Positions 46,579 through 57,764 of a DNA stretch of 64,000 bases are shown here, piece by piece. Both the position numbers and the translations under genes were made by a program. The notes beneath the pieces were generated by a model. That model saw only the letters and a list, made by a program, of their open reading frames with translations. It was not told where the DNA came from and made no database searches. The stretch lies in NCBI GenBank assembly GCA_033977485.1, contig CM066990.1, positions 11,101,001 through 11,165,000 on the forward strand, written 5' to 3'. The stretch's first letter is position 1, and every line of letters starts with the position of its first letter. The stretch is from Hydrangea macrophylla (lineage: Eukaryota > Streptophyta > Magnoliopsida > Cornales > Hydrangeaceae).

Positions 46579-46586
46579 ATTTTATA
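46579..46586 (-). promoter_or_regulatory. Putative TATA box of the PMD gene
   Basis: TATAAAAT on the minus strand about 140 bp upstream of the ATG at 46440. Confidence 0.4.
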
Positions 46587-46599
46587 TGCATCAGCATGA

Positions 46600-47900
46600 A
46601 ATGAGCAGTGACTGATGGGATTCTCAAGATCTGATAATCTCCCTGCATGATGGACACTTGGGATTTTTTCAAATTCAAAATGTCACTTCAATCAAGGGCA
46701 GGATGATTGGCATGACCTTTTTGGGGGCAATTGTTTGCACCCAAAAATGGCCAAAGGTTTTTGAGTCCGATTGGATTGTTGGAGAAGGCCTAGAGATGGC
46801 CTGTCCATGCCTTGTTCTGGGATGGCTGGCCCAAGATTAGAGAGAGTGATCGGGCTCAAGGAAAGATAGCGTGCTATTTGAGCCCGAGAGATAAAGGCCA
46901 CTGATTCCCGATTGATTGATTTGGCAAGCATAATGACAATTGGGCATCTATGAGAACACGCCTGCTAAGAAGTGAGCGTCATATAGTGCAGAAGGATGAG
47001 GCATGAGCTCGAGGTATGGAGCCCGACTGGTCAGAAACACAGATAAAACTATCATCGGGCTAATGGGTGTTGGAGAATATGATAGATAAGATTGCATAAG
47101 CCCGATGATAGTGTGGTTCATGAGGAGGAGCCCGATTGGTAAGATAGATCTATTCCAGCTGTCATGATGATGTCACCCTGAATTTGAGAAATCAAAGTTC
47201 ATCTAGGAATCATATCACGTCCAGCTGAATATGGAAGGCTAATCCCTAAAATATTGGGATTGATTCGATCAGGATTGAGATAAGGAAGGATTCTGCCAGC
47301 TGTATCTTTCTTAGGGCGCACAATCAAGGAGTCCTTGCCATATCCGGACTGTTACAGGCCGCTATAAAAGTATAGGTTTGCCAACCATGAAAGGGACTCC
47401 GCGTCATCTCAACAAACCGCATTCAACAACACTCATACAACATTCAAAGCATTCAAATCTTTGTGTTCTATGTTCTTCCTCCTTTTTTGGAATCTATTTA
47501 CCATTTTCCAAAAAAAAAAATCTTTGTGTTCTCATTATTCTGCATCCATAGCAAATAGGTCTATCTTTTTTGTTATTTTACTATTTTCATTCTTCTGAAC
47601 AATCAGAGCCTGTTCTGATTCTGTTCTTTGGTAGTATGTTTTATTTTCTAAACATTCAATAAAATATCTTCATATTTTATTAATCGTTTGTGATTGTTTA
47701 CTTGGTAAACTCTACACTAATTGGCTTGTGTACTTCAGTACTGCCATAGATTTTTTACTTTCCTACTCATCATACACAATCACCCTTTTAGAAGTCAGAT
47801 CTCAAAGCCTTGAGTATCACTCACTTAAGCGTATAGGAAATTAGTTTGCACACATACTGAGCCCGTTTGGCTCTGACACGCCCGCGCAAAACTACTAGCA
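46600..47900 (+). other. Putative LTR tail, Tat-like leader style (uncertain)
   Basis: No convincing gene. It has scattered GCCCGATTGG / ATCGGGCT phrases (46849, 47024, 47055, 47099, 47128) and a TATA-like CTATAAAAGTATAGG at 47361 followed by an A/C-rich stretch. Near 47869 is TTTGGCTCTGACACGCCCGCGC, resembling the TTTGGCACGCCC region at the LTR-leader junction of Tat/Ogre elements. This could be a plus-strand LTR end overlapping the PMD promoter side. It contains a micro-insertion at 47455-47532. Confidence 0.35.
47455..47532 (+). mobile_element. Micro-retroposon: 48-bp insert with 15-bp target duplication
   Basis: AAATCTTTGTGTTCT occurs at 47455-47469 and 47518-47532. The insert ends TTTACCATTTTCC plus A-tail, like the LINE 3' end at 36810-36840 and the centre of the foldback at 44085-44299. 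Confidence 0.8.
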
Positions 47901-48103
47901 AACAGAAACTGCATAAATAATATGTTGTGTTGTGCTTGAAGGTTAAGTAAAAAAATTCAAATATATGAAAGACGCGTTTACATTTATTTTCAAACTAAAA
48001 GGGCCCAAATCCTCAAATTCTAAAAAGTTTACATATAGATTCTTACAAGTCTTGGAGTCTATTTATAGCCTTTTTACAAGTAGGTATATATATGCATATA
48101 TAT

Positions 48104-48284
48104 AGAGTCTGGCTCTAGTGTGCACTAGGTAAGCGCACTGGGTGAATGCACTAGGTTTTCAAGCCTAAACAAAATCGAGGGGCGCCCCACTGACCAGTGA
48201 CCAGTCCTGCCGCTCCGCTGTCCCGCGATTTTTTAATGCGTTCACCCAGTGCGCTTACCCAGTGTGCACTTGAGCCAGAATCTC
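48104..48284. mobile_element. MITE-like inverted repeat
   Basis: Arms of about 45 bp (48104-48149 and 48238-48284) are complementary with few mismatches: GGCTCTAGTGTGCACTAGGT on the left, with the complement of its extension GTAAGCGCACTGGGTGAA on the right. The centre is about 88 bp and GC-rich, without coding sequence. Target duplication cannot be read because simple repeats flank both sides. Confidence 0.65.
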
Positions 48285-48302
48285 TCTCTCTCTCTCTTGC
48301 TC

Positions 48303-48343
<41 letters not shown>

Positions 48344-48344
48344 A
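48285..48344. repeat. (TC)n-(TA)n-(TG)n compound microsatellite
   Basis: Three adjoining dinucleotide runs. Similar TC/TG and TA runs occur at 49366-49410 and 49449-49469. Confidence 0.9.
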
Positions 48345-49665
48345 TCTACTTGAGCAAAATCCATCAATTTGACCTTGCAACCAATTACATCTAAAAAAAG
48401 TCTTGGAATCTGCTTACATATGTTTACTTGAGCAAAATTTTGTAGTTAATTTGGTAATTTTAAGTTCTAGGGAAAAACCTTTTTTGTAAGTACATTGATT
48501 ATTTACAAATTTTAAATTTTTTTATGAAAAAAAGAATATGGGGCCCTATTTTTAGAGATCGCTTTGGGCTCCCAAACACTCAGGGCCGACTTCGTTTATT
48601 TTCAATTCATAACTTTTTCCAAAATACTTTTGATCTCTTTTTTTTTTTTCGTAATTAAGTTTAGGAACATTTTTAACGAATCAATAACACAAGCCTTTTT
48701 TTTTTTTCCGAAGAAGGTTAGGGCATCGTAATGAGGGTGTTTGAAAATCTTTGGGAATGGACTTCTGGAAGAAGTGCATCTCCAGAATGCCCATTTGGTG
48801 AAGCCAAAATCTTGACTTCTCAAAATTGTAATTTTTGTACTTTCGCAGAAGTCAGGAACTTTGTACACATAATTACACTTTTATCCCTTATTTTATAATT
48901 AATTAATGTCATCTTCATCCAAATCTCATACCTGAATTACATAGCCTAGCCGAAACCATATCTTTTATTTTTGGACAAACATTGTGTGGAATGAAAAGCA
49001 TTTTTTCTTATACATTTTTTTCTCTGTCCGTTTTTAGTATATTTGACATGATAGGTATCTGCTTTCAGTTCTTTGTTGAGACTGGTCTTGGAAATGCTCT
49101 TTAAATTGATGAGTATTTCACTCCAACAAAAATGGTTAACATCAAAAGCAAATTGGCGAGTTAACAACTGCTCGTCAACTTTGTTGAGCAAAGCACGCAG
49201 TTTATTATTTATTTATTTTTTTTGGGTTAATTACACGGACCTTCTTTGAGGTTTGGTGAAATTACACGGACCTCTTCTCTATATTGCAAAAATTACACAG
49301 ACCTTCATTCTAGTATGAATTTACTATTTTACCCTTACTTTGTTTACCATTTTACTAAATTACATCTCTCTATCTCTCTCTCTCTCTCTATGTGTGTGTG
49401 TATATATATAGACATCGATATACAAGTACATACATAATATATGGACATGCATATATATATATATATATGAATATGAATTTTTCAAAAAAATAAAAAAATT
49501 TAAACTCAAAATCAATTTATTCCAAAAACTAATTGTTTCCTAAGATTTAAACCCAAAATCAAAACTAATTTGTTCCTAAGATTTAAACCCAAAATCAATT
49601 TGTTCTAAAAACCTTAGATCTAAACCCAAAATACCAAACCTACCTCAAAGATGTATACAAGTATT
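48345..49665. other. Intergenic AT-rich sequence
   Basis: No gene found. T runs (48640-48651, 48698-48709), a duplicated ATTACACGGACC phrase (49233-49305), microsatellites, and a twice-repeated AAGATTTAAACCCAAAATCAA phrase (49541-49586) are all I can see. Confidence 0.6.
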
Positions 49666-51172
49666 TGTTGGGATTGTATCCCTCAAACTCATCCTTTATG
49701 TATGAGACATTGGCATATATACATATTTACATTTCATTATGTATGATATCATGAGATGATTGTTTGTAATCCTTAAGTATCATTGCAGGTAATTCATGTA
49801 TGTATGAGATACATACAAGAGAGATATAAATTACTATTCTTTGATACTTATAACTTGGCACAGTGGAAGATGAGATTGGCCATATATCTCATCAGGTATA
49901 CACTGTAGCATTATTAACTACCATTGGATAGAGTGATGAATCTCAATTACTAGAGTATAACTCTTAGTTAGTATGCTAGTGCTTATAATGCATTGAAGGA
50001 CCATGAGATTCCCACTGACATATAAAACTATCAACAGTTGATAGGAACTCATAACTTGTATAAGGTACGTGTTCTAAATCTTGAGAGGATTATGGACACA
50101 GACTATGGATATGACTACTTTGACTTATCAATCAGTGAGGTCTTGCAAGATCAACACCTGGGTATCTTAGGTATGTCATATTCATAGGGTTGCGAACATA
50201 CATTGTCAAGATAGAATCTACCCTCTGATAAAGAGTAAGCATTCCCTTAAAAATGTGACCAAGTTGATCACTGAGAACTGCCGTCTTGTTGATAAGTAGT
50301 TATCAACATGTTTGATAATCATGAGAGGTGAATGGGACTAAAGGAATGGAAGATGTAAACATCATTCAGGTTGACAGTAATAGTTATCCAACTACCTGAA
50401 TATGATTATGAATGCTAACGGTAGAGGGACATTAGTACACCATACAAGTATAGTTATCACTTGGGATTTGTTCTTTTGCGTTGGAGTGTAGTTATCATTT
50501 TATAGTAGAGTTAGTGTTAACTGATTAGTTGGTTAATTCGCTAATCAAAGAGTTTGATTTGGAAATTAACAACTGGTCTAAGTCAACAATAAAGAACCTA
50601 GGAGGTCCCACTCTTAGCTCTGCCAGAATTCTTGGAAAGGCATAAGGGGATTGAACCAATTGATTGGAAGAGTTTCAATCAATTGATGTGTCGATCGATC
50701 GAACTAATTCGATCGATTGAAGGAGGTTCAGTTCGATCAATTGAACTTTGTTCGATCGATCAAAGGTTCGATCATTCGAAAGTGTTTCGATCGATTGAAC
50801 TCTAAAGTCGGTTTGGAAATATAAAAATAGGGCAGCTGCATACAGAAATAGTTAGAATGTCATTTTAATTCCAAAAAGCTACAGAAACCTGTTTAGAGCT
50901 CCCAAACCTTCTTTTCCCCTCTATTAGGGTTTCCACCAACCCTAGCCTCTCTGGGAAGTGTTCGAGGAGACTTAAGGGTGAAGATCGCTTAGTGGAAGCT
51001 ATTGGACATTGAACAAAAAGGCATATGCAGAATTGAGTTCATGACACTAAGGTATTACATACTAACCTTCTCTCTCCGCAACTATAGAATTGATAAGTAG
51101 TAGATTCGGGCATGCCAATAAATTTTTGAAACCTGTGTATGATTTAAATGTTTTTGAAACCTAAATCTATCA
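49666..51172 (+). mobile_element. Ty1/copia LTR, copy 3, followed by primer-binding site
   Basis: 1.5 kb from TGTTGGGATTG to ...AAATCTATCA. It matches copies 1 and 2, including the palindrome array (50650-50800, partly decayed), TATAAAAATA at 50820 and the GGGCAGCTGC segment. Because a primer-binding site follows, this is a 5' LTR. Confidence 0.88.
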
Positions 51173-51174
51173 AT

Positions 51175-51191
51175 TGGTATCAATGCCACGC
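51175..51191 (+). other. Primer-binding site of copia copy 3
   Basis: TGGTATCAATGCCACGC two bases after the LTR end; a variant of the initiator Met tRNA site TGGTATCAGAGCCA. Confidence 0.75.
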
Positions 51192-52335
51192 TTATTTGGA
51201 TCTATAGATGCGTTTTGAAACACTAGTTTGATTTGCATTTTAGTTTTTAGTACTGGTTTTGAAACTGCATCATCACAGATCTATTTCTGCAGCAGAGAAC
51301 AAATCTATGATAGCATTGGATGCATGGCAGCTTTGATCGATTGAACTTATTTTGATCGATTGAAACTGTCTGTGTTCGATCGATTAAAAGAGTTTTGATC
51401 GATTGAAACAATACGAGTTTCAACCGATCGAACTAGCTTCGATCGATCGAACACTATTTTGTTCGATCGATTGATTCAGGTTTGATCAATCGAAATTGAT
51501 TATCTGTCCAAGTGTTTTTCACAGTTTAAAAGTTTTTAAAAAATTATTTATATAGCATTCTGAAAATTTTATATCAATATGTGAAATCTTAAGTTCAATC
51601 AATTGAACTCAGTTCAATCGATTGAACATTCGATCAATTGAAGTTGCTTTGATCGATGGAATGTGACAGTTTTTGAAGTTGCTTTGATCGATATTCTTTT
51701 TGTATTTAATTTGTGATTGGTGATTGTTGTTTTTTAAATTTTGGTTTGGTTTTTAAAGGCGAATGTAAATGGCGCTGTGACTCCATTCCTACGAATAGGA
51801 GAGTCACATCGGTTTTTCTTACCTTTTTTTATTATTTATTATTTTTTATATTCATTGCTATTTTTGTTTCTAGAAAAATTTCAAGCTTCTAAAGAAGCAT
51901 AGAACCAATGTAATAGAATTAGAAAAATTCATGACGATGGGGGAGCAAGCCGTTATCCATGAAGATGGAGCCAGAGGCGATCAAACCATGAAGGATGGAT
52001 CTATGAAGATAGACCATGGGAGATAGAGGCATTGTTGAATGTCTTTATTTCATTTTAGTTTTTTTTTTATTTTATGTGCTTGGTTTGTGATTGGCATTTT
52101 TAAAAAATATTGTTACTACTCGCATGCACTAAAATAAGTTTTCTAAATTAAAAATCATAAACCATTTTAACTCATTAGTAGACATTGGATATCTATGGGC
52201 AATGAGTAAAAACAATATTCTCCAAAAGCAAAATCCATAATTAACAAATCTAGTGGCAGAGGGTCTTATTTATAACACCCACGATATTCCATTAATGGTT
52301 CATTGTAAGATGATTAGTGTATTCCGTGTTACCTT
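51192..52335 (+). mobile_element. Interior of copia copy 3 (non-coding)
   Basis: No gag or pol frame. A second palindrome array of the LTR type lies at 51330-51690, a hairpin GTGACTC...GAGTCAC at 51777-51807, and GGGGGAGCAAGCCG plus GAAGATGGA repeats at 51935-52025. Element D begins at 52336. The 3' LTR would lie beyond the window. Confidence 0.6.
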
Positions 52336-53654
52336 TGTTAGGAAACTGTGTTCCCAGAATCCGTTGACAGTGCGTATAAGTTGGTACTGCAATAAATTTC
52401 GTGAAATCTATAATAACCCTACAAGGGCGGAACTAGGGTTACCTTGAACTGCAAAACGGATTGCTGTAGTAGACGAATCGAGAACACGGGCTCGATAACA
52501 GCTCATGATCTTCTACCGTATTCCTCCGCTGCCAGAATATCGAACTGAGTGTGGGCTCTTTCGAAATCCTTTTTGTTTTCTGCTCTCCCTCTTTTACGCT
52601 CTCTTTTCTATTCCGAGTTATAATACTCTTGATGGAAAAATGCTAACTGATGAGAGAGCCAAAGCAGCATATATATAGGCTACGATAGGGACCATAAGAA
52701 GTCAATAAGGAATAGGCTTCCTTATGGAATTAGGAAACCCTAATTCGAACTGGATCATATTCCTATTTCCATAAATTATAATTCATACCACTAAAGAATT
52801 ATAATTGCACTCCTACCCTTATCTCAAAAATATATTTCGAGCTCCATGTTATTAAATGCTTATTATCTCCCCATGTTAAGATTACAGATATCCATTAATT
52901 AACTATAATTACTGACAATCATATTTAATTAATTTCTTAAAATTCCTTGAGATCCTCTGCTTAACTTATCTGATATGTCGGATACAAAATCCACCTGTAG
53001 GGTTTGACATAATCAAAACTTATAAGCTTTCTCAAGGGGATATCATCAATCCCAAAAATTGAGACATGGATTCCATCATTAATTAATATCCACCACACAA
53101 TTAATATTGTCACCCAATCCAATGAGATATTGACCCATTTAAGGATCTCACCCTTTTAGGGATCAAAGTGTAAATATCAAATGTACGTGTCTACAAATTA
53201 ACTTAGGATTTAGAGCATAAGCACTCATAATAGCCATGAGGTATTAATTATCTTATAAGTCAGTATAAAGATAATTACCCCAAGTCAGTCCCGTTTAATA
53301 CACAAAGTGTACCAGCATAGTGAGTTGAAACTAAACCGTTTTCGTAGTCAAGACAAACCTACTACAACACCATGCTGCAGTCCTACCGATGGTGTGTCCA
53401 ATCCCATCTAAGACTGTAAACCAAAATCTTACATTCTATAATATCTGATGGCCTGATCTTCCGTGTGTAAGCCGAACTCTACACACCAAACCACCTACTG
53501 TATAGAATGAGAGACACACATGCATAATATTAAATAAATAATATAATACAAACATTGCCCACACATATTCTAAAAAAAATGGATTAACTGATTTTATTAA
53601 ATGAATAATAAATCAACTACATAAAAGCATGGCTTTTAGTATATATCCCTAACA
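52336..53654 (-). repeat. Element D 3' LTR
   Basis: 1319 bp, TGTTAGGGATATATAC...TTTCCTAACA on the minus strand. No coding content. Confidence 0.95.
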
Positions 53655-53665
53655 ATCTCCCACTT
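53655..53665 (-). other. Element D polypurine tract
   Basis: AAGTGGGAGAT on the minus strand directly before the LTR start TGTTAGGG; the typical copia tract. Confidence 0.9.
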
Positions 53666-53669
53666 AGAC

Positions 53670-54442
53670 TCAAAGCCATGATGCGACACACCTCACTCCT
53701 ATCCCTTCTACATGACTGTCAAAAGTCTTGGCCGGTAAGCTCTTGGTGAAAGGATCTGTCAGGTTATTTGCTGATGCTATCTTGGTCACTTCAACATCAC
53801 CTCTTTGCACGATCTCTCGTATCAGGTGATACTTACGCTCAATGTGTTTTCCCTTCTTATGGGTCCTTGGTTCCTTTGAGTTAGCAACCGCTCCGCTATT
53901 ATCGCAATAAAGGGTAATAGCCGATTATACCGCAGGTACTACTCTTAGATCCATAAGGAAGTTTCTGAGCCAAACGGCCTCCTTAGCGGCTTCTGAAGCA
54001 GCCACATACTTGGCTTCTATGGTGGAATCAGCAATACATGACTGCTTGATACTCCTCCAAGTAATGGCTCTACCTCCTAGGGTAAACACATATCCTGAGG
54101 TAGACTTTCTGGAATCCCTATCTGACATGAAATCAAAATCTGTGTACCCAATGGGTACAAGACTGTCTGCTTGGTAAACTAACATATAGTCTCGAGTCCT
54201 TTTCAGGTACTTGAGAATATTTTTCACCGCAGTCCAATGTTCTTGCCCTGGATTAGACTGGTATCTACTAACCATGCCAACAGCAAAGCAGATGTCAGGT
54301 CTAGTACATAGCATAGCATACATTAGGCTTCCTACTGCCGAGGCATAAGGAACTGCATTCATCTTCTCTATCTCATCAGGTGTCTTAGGACACTGATCCT
54401 TAGATAGAGTAATTCCGTGTCTGAAGGGAAGGAATCCTTCTT
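53670..54442 (-). pseudogene. Element D RNase H and end of RT
   Basis: After a 1-nt deletion near 54437-54445 the frame continues with VGSLMYAMLCTRPDI, HWTAVKNILKYLK, GYTDFDFMSDRDSRKSTSGY and STIEAKYVAASEAAKEAVWL, the copia RNase H. An in-frame TAA at 53925-53927 is followed by the normal C-terminus (YCDNSGAVANSKEP, HIERKYHLIREI, ASANNLTDPFTK) to the stop at 53670-53672. It would degrade RNA in the RNA-DNA hybrid. Confidence 0.92.
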
Positions 54443-56983
54443 GGAATTTTGCATGCTAAACCTTGCAAGAATATTGTCAATATAAGTGCCTTGTGACAAG
54501 CCCAACATCCTATTCTTCCGATCTCGCATAAGCTTGATCCCTAGGATGTGACCGGCTTCTCCCAAGTCCTTCATATCGAATTGACTGGACAACCATACCC
54601 TTACAGAAGATAATACCCCCACATCGTTTCCGATTAGCAAGATATCATCCACATACAGTACTAAGAACACCACCACTCTTCCATCATGTTTCTTGTACAC
54701 ACAAGATTCATCCGCACATTGATCAAAACCAAAAGACTTGATTGCTTGATCAAAGCGGATATTCCAAGACCTAGATGCCTGCTTAAGTCCATAAATGGAC
54801 TTCTTAAGCTTGCACAACATGTGTTCTTGGTCCTTCGCAATGAACCCGTCTGGTTGCATCATATAGATGCACTCGTCAAGATTCCTATTTAGAAATGCTG
54901 TCTTGACATCCATCTGCCAAATTTCGTAATCGAAATGTGCAGCAGTGGATAAGGGAATCTGGATAGACTTCAGCATTGCCACAAGCGAAAAAGTTTCCTC
55001 ATAATCGATTCTTTCTTTTTGAGTGAACCCTTTCGCAACAAGCCTTGCTTTAAAGGTTTCCACCTTACCGTCTGCTCCTCTCTTCTTCTTATAGATCCAC
55101 TTACATCCAATGGGTTTTATTTCATTGGGTGGTTCTACAAGATCCCAGACTTGATTGGAGTACATGGACTCCATTTCAGACTTTATAGCCTTTTGCCAAA
55201 GATCTGCATCTTTATCTTGGAGTGCTTCATTGTAGTTACAGGGGTCGGTACCTTGTTCATCAGGGACCCGATCATAAGACTCTCCCAAGAACATATACCG
55301 GTCAGGTTGAATAATAACCCTCCCACTACGACGAGGCACAACCCGTGTCTGTGCATCACTGATATTTTGTTGTGAAGATTCTGAACCTAATACACCATTA
55401 TCTACACGTTGTACTGGTTCAGGAACCTGCGTGTTAATGGTTGGTTCGGGATCTACACGTGTTTCGATAATCCTCCCACTACGACGTGGTAATGGAATAT
55501 CGATAACTCTTTCTTGTGGTGTTTCTTCTCGTACCGTTGGTATCAAAGAAGTATATGTCGGTGTCTCTCCTCTCATTTCCTCTAGAACAATACGGCTTCT
55601 GGGCTTGTGGTCCATAACATAGTCCTCTTCTAAGAATGTGGCATTGGTGCTAATAATAACCTTCTGATCCTTAGGACTATAAAACAGGCCACCTTTAGTT
55701 CCTCTTGGATACCCAACAAAGAAACATACTTCTGTTCTTGATTCCAACTTTTCTGCGTTCCCTTTCAGCACATGTGCTGGACTACCCCAGATCCGAACAT
55801 GCCGCAAACTAGGCTTTCGCCCAGTCCACAATTCCGTGGGAGTAGTAGGTACTGACTTAGATGGTACCAAGTTTAGAATGTATGCAGCTGTCTCTAATGC
55901 GTGTCCCCAAAAAGAAATTGGTAAATCCGAGTAACTCATCATAGATCTTACCATGTCCATGAGAGTCCTGTTCCTTCTTTCTGCTACACCGTTCTGCTGA
56001 GGCATACGGGGTGCAGACAATTGGGATGTAATCCCTTGCTCCAATAAGTATTCCCTAAACTCTCCTAAGAGGTACTCTCCACCACGATCAGATCGTAGTG
56101 TCTTGATACATTTACCTAGACGCTTCTCCGTTTCAGCCTTGAAGTCTTTGAATTTCTCAAAGCATTCAGACTTACGCCGCATCAAATAAATGTACCCATA
56201 CCTTGAGTAATCATCGATGAAAGTGACAAAGTACTCAAATCCCCCTCTTGCTTGGACAGTCATAGGACCACACAAATCAGAGTGAACCAGTTCCAACGGC
56301 TCTTTTGCTCTATAGCCCTTGGCCGAGAATGGCCTCTTGGTCATTTTACCTTCCAAGCAGGATTCACAAACTGGAAGTGCCTCCACTTCCAATGAGCCTA
56401 ATGGCCCATTTTGAACCAGTCTTTGAATCCTTTTCAAATTAATATGACCAAGGCGTAAGTGCCAAAGACGCGTTTGGTTCATCCTCGAAGGTTCTTTTCT
56501 CTTAAATGGCAAACTATTTGTGTTATTCAATTCATTAAGTTGCAGTATAGGAGAGATAGGATTTATAATATAAAGATCATCCACCAATTGACCAGAACAA
56601 ATAAAATATTTATTTTCTTTAATTACTACTTTATTAAAATGAACTGAATATCCATTCTTTACTAAACTAGAAACTGAAACTAAATTCCTTCTAATAGAAG
56701 GTACATAAAAGCAATTTCTTAATATTAAAATCCTATCTCTACCAAAACTAAGATGTAGATCTCCTACTGCAACTGCTGCTACTCTCGTAGCATTTCCCAT
56801 ATATAGATAAATCTCTCCATCACTGAGCTGCCTGGTTCCCTGGAACCCCTGCAAAGAATTGCATACATGATCAGTGGCTCCCGTATCTACACACCAGGTA
56901 CCGGTAGATCAGACCGCTAAACACGATTCAACAACTAGTAAATGAGATTTACCTTGATTATTCTGTCTGGCGAGATAAACTGG
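54443..56983 (-). pseudogene. Element D protease, integrase and reverse transcriptase
   Basis: Protease active site DTGA at 56876-56887 (WCVDTGATDHVC), preceded by an in-frame TGA at 56909-56911. The frame is then open for more than 800 codons: the GAG-pre-integrase zinc finger (LWHLRLGHINLKRI, CESCLEGKMTKRPF), integrase with SDLCGPM, FIDDYSRYGY, LRSDRGGEY and NGVAERRNRT (catalytic D, D, E), and a Pro/Arg-rich linker. Copia RT follows (WDLVEPP, KWIYKKKRGADG, ARLVAKGFTQ, DVKTAFLN, YVDD at 54644-54655). It ends at the frameshift before RNase H. The recorded start is an internal TTG and not a true start. Confidence 0.94.
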
Positions 56984-57764
56984 ACATTACTTCTTCCAGT
57001 GTCCTAGCTGCTTGCAAACAAAACATTTGCCTTTAGGCTTTCCCGGTTGTCCTCGTGGCCTTTGGATTGGCGGAGGACCCGTGGCCTTCTTTTGAGCCTT
57101 TTTCATTTTCTTCTTGCCTTTCGGCTTTGAAGCAGAACCTTTCTCAAACACAAGAGCACTCCCTAACTTTCTGTTGAGACCCTCAGCTGCCTGGAGTTCT
57201 TTAAGCAGCTCCACCAAAGTATATTTAAATTTATTCATGTTGTAATTGAGGCGGAATTGCTTAAAAGACTCTGGCAGTGACTGGAGTACGATATCGACCT
57301 GGGTTTCCCCGTCGATTTTAGCTCCAAGGATCTCTAGTTCATTAAGAAGAGATCATCTTAAGAACATGATCCCTTACAGGCGTCCCCTCAGCCATGGTTG
57401 TGTTCATCAAGTGTTTCATAGCAACCTGCCTAGCAGCACGACTTTGATCCCCGAACATCTCTCGGAGGCTCTCCATCATGTCATAGGCGCTGGTCATTGA
57501 CTAATGCTGATGTTGCAGAACATTTGACATGGATGCCAAAATGTAACACCGCGCCATCTCATCAGCCTTGACCCATTTCTTGTGAGCCTGGGTTTCCTCA
57601 GCGGTTGCCCCCTCACCAGGTTGCTCAGGACATTCTTGAGTAAGCACAAACTTGTACTCTTCAGCAGTTAACACAATATCCAAATTCCTTTTCCAGTCTA
57701 TATAGTTTGGTCCAGTAAGTTTGTTTTCTTTAAGTATAACAACAAGTGGATTGAAAGTACCCAT
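56984..57764 (-). pseudogene. Element D gag
   Basis: ATG at 57764 (MGTFNPLVVILKENKLTGPNY), a copia gag of the UBN2 type with YIDWKRNLDIVL and KADEMARCYILASM. An in-frame TAG follows at 57501-57503, then a 2-nt loss near 57350 in the KMIS...NELEILG region. The frame resumes with QVDIVLQSLPESFKQF and a Lys-rich stretch, ending in a zinc knuckle CFVCKQLGHW (56984-57025). There a TAA precedes the last Cys. Several lesions, so no functional Gag is expected. Confidence 0.92.

Noticed and set aside
49233..49305. Duplicated TTACACGGACC phrase as a possible transposon end
   Set aside because: No inverted partner or target duplication could be found; left as unclassified intergenic sequence.
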